This document shows, piece after piece, positions 6,854 through 12,692 of a stretch of DNA of 12,692 nt (its first letter is position 1; every line of letters starts with the position of its first letter). Origin of the DNA: an uncultured Lachnospiraceae bacterium (lineage in GTDB: Bacteria; Bacillota_A; Clostridia; Lachnospirales; Lachnospiraceae). The stretch covers positions 1 to 12,692 of the forward strand of contig CAJUQU010000091.1 in assembly GCA_910588595.1 (NCBI GenBank), written 5' to 3'. Under the pieces are notes generated by a model. It was not told the DNA's origin and did not search any database. It was given only the letters and a program-made list of their open reading frames with translations. The translations under genes were made by a program, and so were the position numbers.

Positions 6854-8080
6854 GTGAAGCAGAATGTTTATACAGTTGCCCAGATCAATTCCTACATCAA
6901 GAACATGTTCACGCAGGATTATTTGCTGCGGACTGTCTTTGTTAAAGGCGAGGTTAGTAATTGTAAGTACCATTCGTCGGGGCATATCTATTTTACGTTA
7001 AAAGATGCCAAGGGCGTTATCGCCTGTGTCATGTTTGCCGGCAATCGCACCGGACTTTCTTTCAAATTGGAGGAAGGGCAGATGGTCGTGGTTGGCGGTA
7101 CGATTGACGTGTATGAGAGGGATGGCAAATACCAGCTTTACGCGAAGCAGATCGCACTGGACGGTGCGGGCGTGCTGTATGAAAAGTTTGAACGCATGAA
7201 GCGCAAGCTCGAAGAGATGGGGATGTTTGCACAGGAATATAAGCAGCCCATTCCCAGATATATCAGGACGCTGGGTGTTGTGACAGCGCCCACGGGGGCG
7301 GCAGTGCGTGATATCATCAATATCGCGGCGCGGCGCAATCCCTATGTACAGATCATACTGTATCCGGCGATCGTGCAGGGAGATCAGGCGGCAGCGAGCA
7401 TTGTCAGTGGAATCCGTGCGCTGGAGCAGCTTGGCGTGGACGTGATGATCGTCGGCAGGGGCGGCGGTTCTATTGAGGACTTGTGGGCATTCAATGAGGA
7501 AGAGGTGGCACAGGCGGTGTTTGACTGTCAGGTGCCCATCATATCAGCGGTCGGACATGAGACGGACACGACGATCACGGATTTTGTGGCGGATCTGAGG
7601 GCGCCTACACCTTCGGCGGCAGCGGAGCTTGCGGTCTATGATGCAGCGCAGCTGATGGAGCGGTTCGCGGCGTACAGCAATGCATTGGATCATGCCATGC
7701 AGGCGCAGATACGCAGACAGCGAAACCGGCTTGAAAACTGGAAACTGCGGTTAAGATATCTCAGCCCGATAAATCAGATCCAGCAGAAGCGTACTTATTC
7801 CATGGATCTGGAGGGGCGTCTTACGGGATCGATGAACAGTGCGTTGGTACAGCAGCGGCATCGAATGGCTCTGTACGCCGAGAGGTTTAAGGGATTGTCT
7901 CCGCTCGAGAAGCTCAGTCAGGGCTACGCATATGTCGAGGATAAAGATCACAAGGTAATAAATGATGTGAACAGTGTAAAGCCGGAGGATATGGTGCGGA
8001 TCTATGTGAAAAACGGCACGATACAGGCAAAAGTGAAGGAGATAGACAAGGTAGGGTATGGCGAAGGAACAGACACTTGA
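6854..8080 (+). CDS. xseA: Exodeoxyribonuclease VII large subunit
   Basis: XseA is the catalytic subunit of exonuclease VII, which degrades single-stranded DNA from both ends during repair. The order of parts is clear. An N-terminal OB-fold (about 1-105) contains FVKGEVSNCKYHSSGHIYFTLKD-type sequence. The central nuclease domain begins at GVVTAPTGAAVRDI (141-154) and contains RGGGS (202-206), GHETD (234-238) and DLRAPTPSAAAE (247-258). A coiled-coil C-terminal region follows and binds XseB. The 408 residues are shorter than the about 456 of E. coli, as is usual in Clostridia. The start is GTG at 6854 with GGAGG at 6842-6846. The 3' end overlaps xseB by 23 bases, so the subunits are probably translated in a coupled way. 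Confidence 0.95.
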   Translation: MKQNVYTVAQINSYIKNMFTQDYLLRTVFVKGEVSNCKYHSSGHIYFTLKDAKGVIACVMFAGNRTGLSFKLEEGQMVVVGGTIDVYERDGKYQLYAKQIALDGAGVLYEKFERMKRKLEEMGMFAQEYKQPIPRYIRTLGVVTAPTGAAVRDIINIAARRNPYVQIILYPAIVQGDQAAASIVSGIRALEQLGVDVMIVGRGGGSIEDLWAFNEEEVAQAVFDCQVPIISAVGHETDTTITDFVADLRAPTPSAAAELAVYDAAQLMERFAAYSNALDHAMQAQIRRQRNRLENWKLRLRYLSPINQIQQKRTYSMDLEGRLTGSMNSALVQQRHRMALYAERFKGLSPLEKLSQGYAYVEDKDHKVINDVNSVKPEDMVRIYVKNGTIQAKVKEIDKVGYGEGTDT

Positions 8081-8264
8081 ACATATGTTTGAAAAACTTG
8101 AAGATATGATCGGAAAATTAGAGCAGGAAGATATCTCGCTGGAGGAGTCTTTCAAGTTATATAAAGAGGGCATGAAATTGATCAAGTCCTGTAATGACAA
8201 GATCGATAAAGTGGAAAAGGAAGTTCTCAAATTGAATGAAAATGGTGAGTTAGATGAATTTTGA
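8058..8264 (+). CDS. xseB: Exodeoxyribonuclease VII small subunit
   Basis: This 68-residue, all-helical protein wraps around the coiled coil of XseA; several copies bind per large subunit and are needed for a proper holoenzyme. The family sequence is plain: TLEHMFEKLEDMIGKLEQEDISLEESFKLYKEGMKL, then a second helix with a Cys-Asn-Asp-Lys-Ile turn and KVEKEVLKL. It overlaps xseA by 23 bases at its 5' end and ispA by 11 bases at its 3' end. This nested arrangement is usual for the xseA-xseB-ispA unit. Confidence 0.94.
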   Translation: MAKEQTLEHMFEKLEDMIGKLEQEDISLEESFKLYKEGMKLIKSCNDKIDKVEKEVLKLNENGELDEF

Positions 8265-9159
8265 CAGAGAGTTACAAGACAGGGTAAACGAAATAGAGAC
8301 CATTATAAAGGCGTATCTTCCCGAAGAAAGCGGCTGGGCGAAGACGGTGATGGAAGCGATGAACTACAGTGTCAATGTCGGCGGCAAGCGGCTTCGTCCT
8401 ATGCTGATGGCGGAGACATATCGGCTTTTCGGAGGCGCGGACAAAGCGATCGAACCCTTTATGGCGGCGATCGAGATGATACATTCGTATTCGCTTGTGC
8501 ATGACGATCTGCCGGCAATGGACAATGATGAGTATCGCAGAGGTAAAAAAACGACATGGGTAGTCTATGGGGATGCCATGGCGATCCTTGCAGGAGACGG
8601 ATTGTTAAATTATGCTTTTGAGACTGCGTTAAAGTCGTTTGAGATGTCCGGCAGCGACGCGGGCAGAAAGGCGAAGGCACTCTCCATACTTGCTAAAAAA
8701 GCGGGAGTCCATGGGATGATCGGTGGACAGACTGCCGATATCGAAGCGGAAAATCTCGGACATCAAGTGACAATAGAGCATCTTCTGTTTATCCACGAGC
8801 ACAAGACGGCAGCCCTGATCCAGGCGGCGATGATGGCAGGCGCAGTGATGGCAGGCGCAGGGGAAGAACAGATCAGCCTGGTGGAAAAAGCGGCTTATGA
8901 GATCGGCATCGCGTTTCAGATACAGGACGATATCCTGGATGTGACGAGCAGTCTGGAGACGCTGGGGAAGCCGGTAGGAAGCGATGCGAAGAATCAGAAG
9001 ACGACCTATGTCACGCTGAAGGGGATCGAGGAGGCGGCACGGGAACAGCGGGAAATGTCAGATCATGCTGTAAAACTGCTGAGATCGCTGGAGGAGGAAG
9101 GGTTTCAGAATGAGTTTTTGATGGAGTTGATACAAAGTCTGATCACACGCATCAAATGA
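8254..9159 (+). CDS. ispA: Polyprenyl (farnesyl) diphosphate synthase, IspA type
   Basis: The enzyme joins isopentenyl diphosphate units to an allylic primer, making farnesyl (or geranyl) diphosphate for undecaprenyl-phosphate and quinone synthesis. The 301 residues match the IspA family. GGKRLRP (43-49) binds pyrophosphate. The first Asp-rich motif is DDLPAMD (84-90) and has the two-residue insertion of bacterial type II farnesyl synthases. The second is DDILD (225-229) within FQIQDDILDVTSSLETLGKP. Ser80 and Leu81, before the first motif, lie in the region that sets product length; the exact chain length cannot be decided here. GGTGAG (8244-8249) is a close ribosome binding site and the gene overlaps xseB by 11 bases. 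dxs, the first enzyme of the precursor pathway, is next. Confidence 0.93.
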   Translation: MNFDRELQDRVNEIETIIKAYLPEESGWAKTVMEAMNYSVNVGGKRLRPMLMAETYRLFGGADKAIEPFMAAIEMIHSYSLVHDDLPAMDNDEYRRGKKTTWVVYGDAMAILAGDGLLNYAFETALKSFEMSGSDAGRKAKALSILAKKAGVHGMIGGQTADIEAENLGHQVTIEHLLFIHEHKTAALIQAAMMAGAVMAGAGEEQISLVEKAAYEIGIAFQIQDDILDVTSSLETLGKPVGSDAKNQKTTYVTLKGIEEAAREQREMSDHAVKLLRSLEEEGFQNEFLMELIQSLITRIK

Positions 9160-9223
9160 TCGGGTTTATTGGATAAATGTCTGCTGTTAATTGAACCAAT
9201 TCTGAAAGGTAAAGGCACTTGGT

Positions 9224-11116
9224 ATGATATTAGAGACGATAGAGAAAGAAAACGATATAAAAAATGTAGCACCCGAAGACTGGAACCTGCTGGCGGAGGA
9301 GATCAGGAGCTTTCTGATCAAAAAGATCAGTGTCACAGGCGGGCATCTCGGCTCCAATCTTGGTGCGGTGGAGCTGACGATGGCACTGCACCTGAGCCTG
9401 AATCTGCCGCAGGACAAGATCGTGTGGGATGTGGGGCACCAGTCATACACGCATAAGCTATTGACGGGCAGGCGCTCGGGATTTGAGAGTCTGCGCAAAT
9501 ACGGCGGTATGAGCGGTTTTCCTAAGAGGAAGGAGAGCGAGTGTGACTGTTTTGATACAGGACACAGCTCCACATCCATCTCGGCAGGGCTTGGACTTGT
9601 GAAAGCGAGAGATCTTCGCAATGAGAACCACACAGTCATCTCGGTGATCGGTGATGGCTCTCTCACGGGAGGGATGGCATATGAGGCGCTGAACAATGCT
9701 TCGCGCCTGAAAAAGAATTTTATTATCGTGTTGAATGATAATAATATGTCAATCTCAGAAAATGTCGGCGGAGTGTCAAAGTATCTCAATAATATCAGGA
9801 CAGCGGACAAGTACCTTGACATGAAGGAAGGGATCTATAATTCACTCATGGAATCTAATCTAGAGCCGATCGTCACAAGCATCAGGAGGGCGAAGAGCTC
9901 TGTAAAACAGCTGGTGATTCCGGGTATGTTCTTTGAGGATATGGGGATTACATACTTGGGACCTGTGGACGGGCACAACATCAATGCCATGATGAAGGTC
10001 CTGCGCGAGGCAAAGCGCTGCAAGTCAGCGGTGCTGGTACATGTGATCACGCAGAAGGGAAAAGGGTTTGCACCTGCGGAGAAACACCCGGCGCGGTTTC
10101 ACGGCGCAGAGCCCTTTGATGTGGAGACGGGTCTGCCGCTCACGCCAAAGACAAAGTCAAGTTATACAGATGTCTTTTCAACGGTGATGTGCAAGCTCGG
10201 AGACCGCTATCAAGACGTTGTGGCGATCACGGCGGCGATGCCTGACGGTACAGGGCTCAAACGATTCCGCAATATGTACCCGGACCGGTTTTTTGATGTC
10301 GGGATCGCCGAGGAGCATGCAGTGACTTTTGCGGCGGGTCTGGCAGCCGGTGGCATGCATCCGGTGGTGGCTGTCTACTCCTCCTTTTTGCAGAGGGCAT
10401 ATGATCAGATCTTGCATGACGTGTGCATCCAGAATCTTCCGGTGACTTTTGCGATCGACAGGGCGGGTCTCGTGGGAAGTGACGGGGAGACACATCAGGG
10501 GATCTTTGATCTCTCATATCTATCCTCCATACCTAACATGCACATTATGGCGCCCAAAAACAAATGGGAACTGTCGGATATGTTGAAATTTGCGGTGGCT
10601 TTTCAAGGACCGGTGGCGCTGCGCTACCCGAGAGGCGAGGCGTTCGATGGGCTTCGTGAGTACCGTGAGCCGATTCGTTTTGGAAAGGCAGAGTGGATCT
10701 ATCGCGAGAATGATATAGCGCTTGTGGCGGTGGGCAGCATGGTAAAGACCGCGCTCACAGTGCGGGAGGCGCTTCTTAGGAAAGGATTTCACTGCAGTAT
10801 CATCAATGCGCGTTTTGTCAAACCGATCGATACGGAGATCTTAGATGAGGCTGTCGAGAATCACGATCTGATCGTGACGATGGAAGAAAATGTGGCAAGC
10901 GGTGGATTTGGCGAGAAGGTAAGGGAGTATTTTGACAGGCATCATTTTGGGACAAGACTGTTGGCGGTCCATGTACCGGATGAATATGTGGAACATGGAA
11001 ATGTGGATATCCTGCGCCGTGAATTGGGGATCGACGCGGAGACGATCGGGCAGAAGATCATGGAACAGTACAAGGAAATGTCTCACAAAGATTCTAGGAA
11101 GGGCACAAAAATATGA
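9224..11116 (+). CDS. dxs: 1-deoxy-D-xylulose-5-phosphate synthase
   Basis: DXS condenses pyruvate and glyceraldehyde-3-phosphate to deoxyxylulose-5-phosphate, the entry step of the MEP isoprenoid pathway; the product also feeds thiamine and pyridoxal synthesis. The 630-residue length is normal. Thiamine diphosphate and substrate motifs seen are GGHLGSNLG (39-47), VGHQSYTHK (70-78), the GDGS...NDNN cofactor motif (143-174) and SISENVGG. The transketolase-type domain has DVGIAEEHAVTFAAG with the catalytic Glu at about 363, then FAIDRAGLVGSDGETHQG. The C-terminal domain has EENVASGGFGEKV. The ATG has AAAGG 8 bases upstream. The gap of 64 bases after ispA is the longest in the operon before tlyA, and I see no terminator in it. 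The stop overlaps the tlyA start (ATGA). Confidence 0.96.
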   Translation: MILETIEKENDIKNVAPEDWNLLAEEIRSFLIKKISVTGGHLGSNLGAVELTMALHLSLNLPQDKIVWDVGHQSYTHKLLTGRRSGFESLRKYGGMSGFPKRKESECDCFDTGHSSTSISAGLGLVKARDLRNENHTVISVIGDGSLTGGMAYEALNNASRLKKNFIIVLNDNNMSISENVGGVSKYLNNIRTADKYLDMKEGIYNSLMESNLEPIVTSIRRAKSSVKQLVIPGMFFEDMGITYLGPVDGHNINAMMKVLREAKRCKSAVLVHVITQKGKGFAPAEKHPARFHGAEPFDVETGLPLTPKTKSSYTDVFSTVMCKLGDRYQDVVAITAAMPDGTGLKRFRNMYPDRFFDVGIAEEHAVTFAAGLAAGGMHPVVAVYSSFLQRAYDQILHDVCIQNLPVTFAIDRAGLVGSDGETHQGIFDLSYLSSIPNMHIMAPKNKWELSDMLKFAVAFQGPVALRYPRGEAFDGLREYREPIRFGKAEWIYRENDIALVAVGSMVKTALTVREALLRKGFHCSIINARFVKPIDTEILDEAVENHDLIVTMEENVASGGFGEKVREYFDRHHFGTRLLAVHVPDEYVEHGNVDILRRELGIDAETIGQKIMEQYKEMSHKDSRKGTKI

Positions 11117-11949
11117 AAGAGCGTCTGGATGTGCTGCTAGTGCGGCAGGGGCTTGCCGAGTCGCGCGAGAAGGCAAAAGCGGTGATCATGGCAGGGTGCG
11201 TGTATGTCAATGACCAGAAGGAGGACAAGGCAGGAGCCATGTTTGACGAGTCCAAGGTCCGACTTGAAGTCAGGGGGAATACACTCCGCTATGTCAGCCG
11301 CGGCGGTCTGAAACTGGAAAAGGCGATCGACAGTTTTGGCGTGGTACTTGACGGAAAGATTTGCATGGATATCGGTGCATCTACCGGCGGATTTACAGAC
11401 TGTATGCTGCAGAATGGGGCAAAGAAGGTTTATTCCGTAGATGTAGGGCACGGCCAGCTGGCGTGGAAACTTCGCAATGACGAGCGTGTTGTCTGTATGG
11501 AAAAGACAAATTTTCGCCATATGGTTCCGGCGGATATTGATGACAAGCTTGATTTTGCGTCGGTAGATGTGTCATTTATCTCGCTGGATAAGATTTTGGG
11601 ACCTGCCCACAGCCTGTTAAAGCCCAATGCGCAGATGGTATGCCTGATCAAACCGCAGTTTGAGGCGGGAAAAGAGAAGGTCGGAAAAAAGGGTGTTGTG
11701 AGAGATGCGCAGGTGCACAGGGAAGTGATCAGGACGGTGTTTGCTTTCACGCTTGAAAAAGGCTATGAGATCCAAAATCTTGATTTTTCACCGATCAGAG
11801 GACCGGAGGGGAATATCGAGTACCTGATGCATCTTGTCAGAGTGGAACAGCCGGCAGAGGATCTCGATGCCGCTGGCTTTGTTCAGGACTGTTTTGAGGG
11901 ACTTATAGAGGAGACAGTCAGCCTTGCGCATACAACGTTGGATTGTTAG
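11113..11949 (+). CDS. tlyA: TlyA family rRNA (cytidine-2'-O)-methyltransferase
   Basis: The protein has 278 residues. An N-terminal S4 RNA-binding domain covers about 1-55 (ERLDVLLVRQGLAESREKAK, VYVND). An FtsJ-like Rossmann methyltransferase follows, with SAM motif MDIGASTGGFTD (85-96), SRGGLKLEKA (62-71) before it, VDVSFISL, and IKPQFEAG. Mycobacterial TlyA 2'-O-methylates 16S and 23S rRNA, which makes ribosomes sensitive to capreomycin; a similar role is likely here but not shown. The gene is sometimes annotated as hemolysin A; in this context that name is probably misleading. It starts inside the dxs stop (ATGA overlap at 11113-11116), with GGAAGGG upstream in dxs. The stop codon TAG (11947-11949) falls within the first bases of the 64-bp repeat array. 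Confidence 0.94.
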   Translation: MKERLDVLLVRQGLAESREKAKAVIMAGCVYVNDQKEDKAGAMFDESKVRLEVRGNTLRYVSRGGLKLEKAIDSFGVVLDGKICMDIGASTGGFTDCMLQNGAKKVYSVDVGHGQLAWKLRNDERVVCMEKTNFRHMVPADIDDKLDFASVDVSFISLDKILGPAHSLLKPNAQMVCLIKPQFEAGKEKVGKKGVVRDAQVHREVIRTVFAFTLEKGYEIQNLDFSPIRGPEGNIEYLMHLVRVEQPAEDLDAAGFVQDCFEGLIEETVSLAHTTLDC

Positions 11950-12136
11950 TGCGAAAAAGAGCATTTCACCATCCTGAAAGGAGAGCCCGGCAGAGCGGGC
12001 AAAGGGGAGTTAGTGCGAAAAAGAGCATTTCACCATCCTGAAAGGAGAGCCCGGCAGAGCTGGCAAAGGGGAGTTAGTGCGAAAAAGAGCATTTCACCAT
12101 CCTGATAGAAGTGGCTGCTAAAGCAGGCAGATGGGA
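11945..12136 (+). repeat. Three tandem 64-bp units between tlyA and nadK
   Basis: Units start with GTTAGTGCG at 11945, 12009 and 12073, a period of exactly 64. A fourth GTTAG at 12137, again 64 on, opens the nadK ribosome binding site. Units 1 and 2 differ at one base (G to T at 12061). Unit 3 shares the first 33 bases with them exactly, then diverges without changing length. Each unit has a small hairpin at positions 41-56 and two Shine-Dalgarno-like stretches (AAAGGAG and AAAGGGGAG), apart from the diverged third. Because 64 is not a multiple of 3 and stops are present, the array is not a coding repeat. No -10 box or terminator T-run is evident. It is probably transcribed as part of the tlyA-nadK message. 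It may be an expanded leader element or a tandem copy of a dispersed extragenic repeat. Confidence 0.92.
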
Positions 12137-12139
12137 GTT

Positions 12140-12145
12140 AGGTGG
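12140..12145 (+). promoter_or_regulatory. Ribosome binding site for nadK
   Basis: AGGTGG lies 6 bases before the ATG at 12152. It is formed where the fourth, truncated repeat unit (GTTAGGTGGG) begins, so the array boundary supplies the translation signal of nadK. Confidence 0.65.
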
Positions 12146-12151
12146 GTATCA

Positions 12152-12692
12152 ATGAAAACATTTTATATATATACAAACCAGACAAAGGACGGGAACGGTG
12201 AGACTACGCAGTATATACGGGATTATCTGAACCTGAAGGGGTGCCGATGCAGCAGCAGGGTCGACGGAAATGTGGAAGGAATGATCGTCCTGGGCGGTGA
12301 CGGAACCATGCTCAGGGCAGCGCGCGAGTATGTCTCCTGTCACATCCCGATGATCGGTGTGAATCTCGGGACACTGGGATATCTTGCGGAGGTGGACAAG
12401 GAGGATATCGAGACTGCGCTTGACAGTCTGGTCGCGGATCGATATGAGATCGAGCCGCGCATGATGCTGAGCGGCATTCCGGTGATAGCCGGCGTCAGCG
12501 CCAATCCGCAGACGGCACTGAATGACATCGTGATCAACAGAAAAGGTGCACTGCATGTTATTAATTTTAATATTTTTGTGAATGGCAGACTGTTGAGTAC
12601 ATACAGCGCGGACGGAATGATCATCTCCACGCCGACAGGCTCCACGGCGTACAACCTGTCAGCGGGCGGACCGATCGTCGAGCCCAGGGCGA
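12152..12692 (+). CDS. nadK: NAD kinase, N-terminal part (runs off the window)
   Basis: NAD kinase phosphorylates NAD to NADP with ATP or polyphosphate and is the only route to NADP. About 180 residues of an expected about 280 are present, and the frame is open to the window edge. The diagnostic motif GGDGT is at 48-52 within MIVLGGDGTMLRAARE. GVNLGTLGYLAEVD follows (69-82), then ALNDIVI and the substrate loop DGMIISTPTGSTAYNLSAGGP. The stretch before GGDGT is short and lacks a further domain. The start at 12152 has AGGTGG upstream and nothing earlier fits. The 202-base gap from tlyA is occupied by the tandem array. The tlyA-nadK order, usually followed by argR and recN, is typical of Clostridia; those genes would be beyond the window. 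Confidence 0.95.
   Translation, partial: MKTFYIYTNQTKDGNGETTQYIRDYLNLKGCRCSSRVDGNVEGMIVLGGDGTMLRAAREYVSCHIPMIGVNLGTLGYLAEVDKEDIETALDSLVADRYEIEPRMMLSGIPVIAGVSANPQTALNDIVINRKGALHVINFNIFVNGRLLSTYSADGMIISTPTGSTAYNLSAGGPIVEPRA

Noticed and set aside
9167..9180. A 13-base match, ATTGGATAAATGT, shared between the spoIIIAH-deoB gap and the ispA-dxs gap.
   Set aside because: A match of this length is expected about once by chance in a window this size. No -10 box follows it in the ispA-dxs gap.
11113..11949. Hemolysin annotation for tlyA.
   Set aside because: The S4 and FtsJ-type methyltransferase domains and the operon context support an rRNA methyltransferase. There is no secretion signal or membrane-active region.
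11949..12120. Short reading frames starting at GTG after GGGGAGTTA in the repeat units.
   Set aside because: The 64-base period shifts frame at each unit, the frames end within tens of codons, and they resemble no known peptide.
11945..12136. A CRISPR-like look: a 33-base identical part alternating with about 31 bases in between.
   Set aside because: The intervening parts of units 1 and 2 differ at only one base, so they are not spacers. There are only three units and no cas genes nearby. It is a 64-bp tandem repeat.

Overview
The window looks like a chromosomal segment of a spore-forming, low-to-mid GC Firmicute, most likely a Lachnospiraceae-type Clostridia. The evidence is spoIIIA sporulation genes, strong AGGAGG-type ribosome binding sites, frequent GTG starts, and the gene order Asp23/yqhY-nusB-xseA-xseB-ispA-dxs-tlyA-nadK. 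All genes lie on the + strand. I see no rRNA, tRNA, transposon, phage gene, CRISPR array or toxin-like module. Most of the window is ordinary core genome. The least explained DNA is intergenic.

Layout. (1) 1-1633: the end of the spoIIIA operon, with the tail of a probable spoIIIAF, then spoIIIAG and spoIIIAH. These make the channel between mother cell and forespore. (2) 1634-5791: an extended -10 promoter right after spoIIIAH, then deoB (phosphopentomutase), prfC (release factor 3) and a transglutaminase-like lipoprotein. No terminator separates them. (3) 5792-5989: a roughly 200-bp intergenic region holding a perfect 10-bp-stem palindrome and a strong extended -10 promoter. A short palindrome covers that promoter's -35 region. 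(4) 5990-11949: a tight operon of Asp23-family gene, nusB, xseA, xseB, ispA, dxs and tlyA, with several overlapping or closely abutting genes. It combines transcription antitermination, DNA repair, isoprenoid precursor synthesis (MEP pathway entry and prenyl chain elongation) and rRNA methylation. (5) 11945-12141: an array of three 64-bp tandem units starting at the tlyA stop codon and ending in the nadK ribosome binding site. (6) 12152-12692: nadK (NAD kinase), cut off by the window end.

Compared with the Bacillus subtilis order as I remember it (spoIIIAG-AH-accB-accC-yqhY-nusB-folD-xseA-xseB-ispA-dxs-yqxC), accB, accC and folD are absent here. The deoB-prfC-transglutaminase block sits where accBC would be.

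I did not find a convincing new multi-gene system. The best candidates for a second look are the 64-bp array between tlyA and nadK, whose hairpin position is kept with a compensatory base-pair change in the diverged copy, and the palindrome at 5866-5891, which does not look like a terminator.
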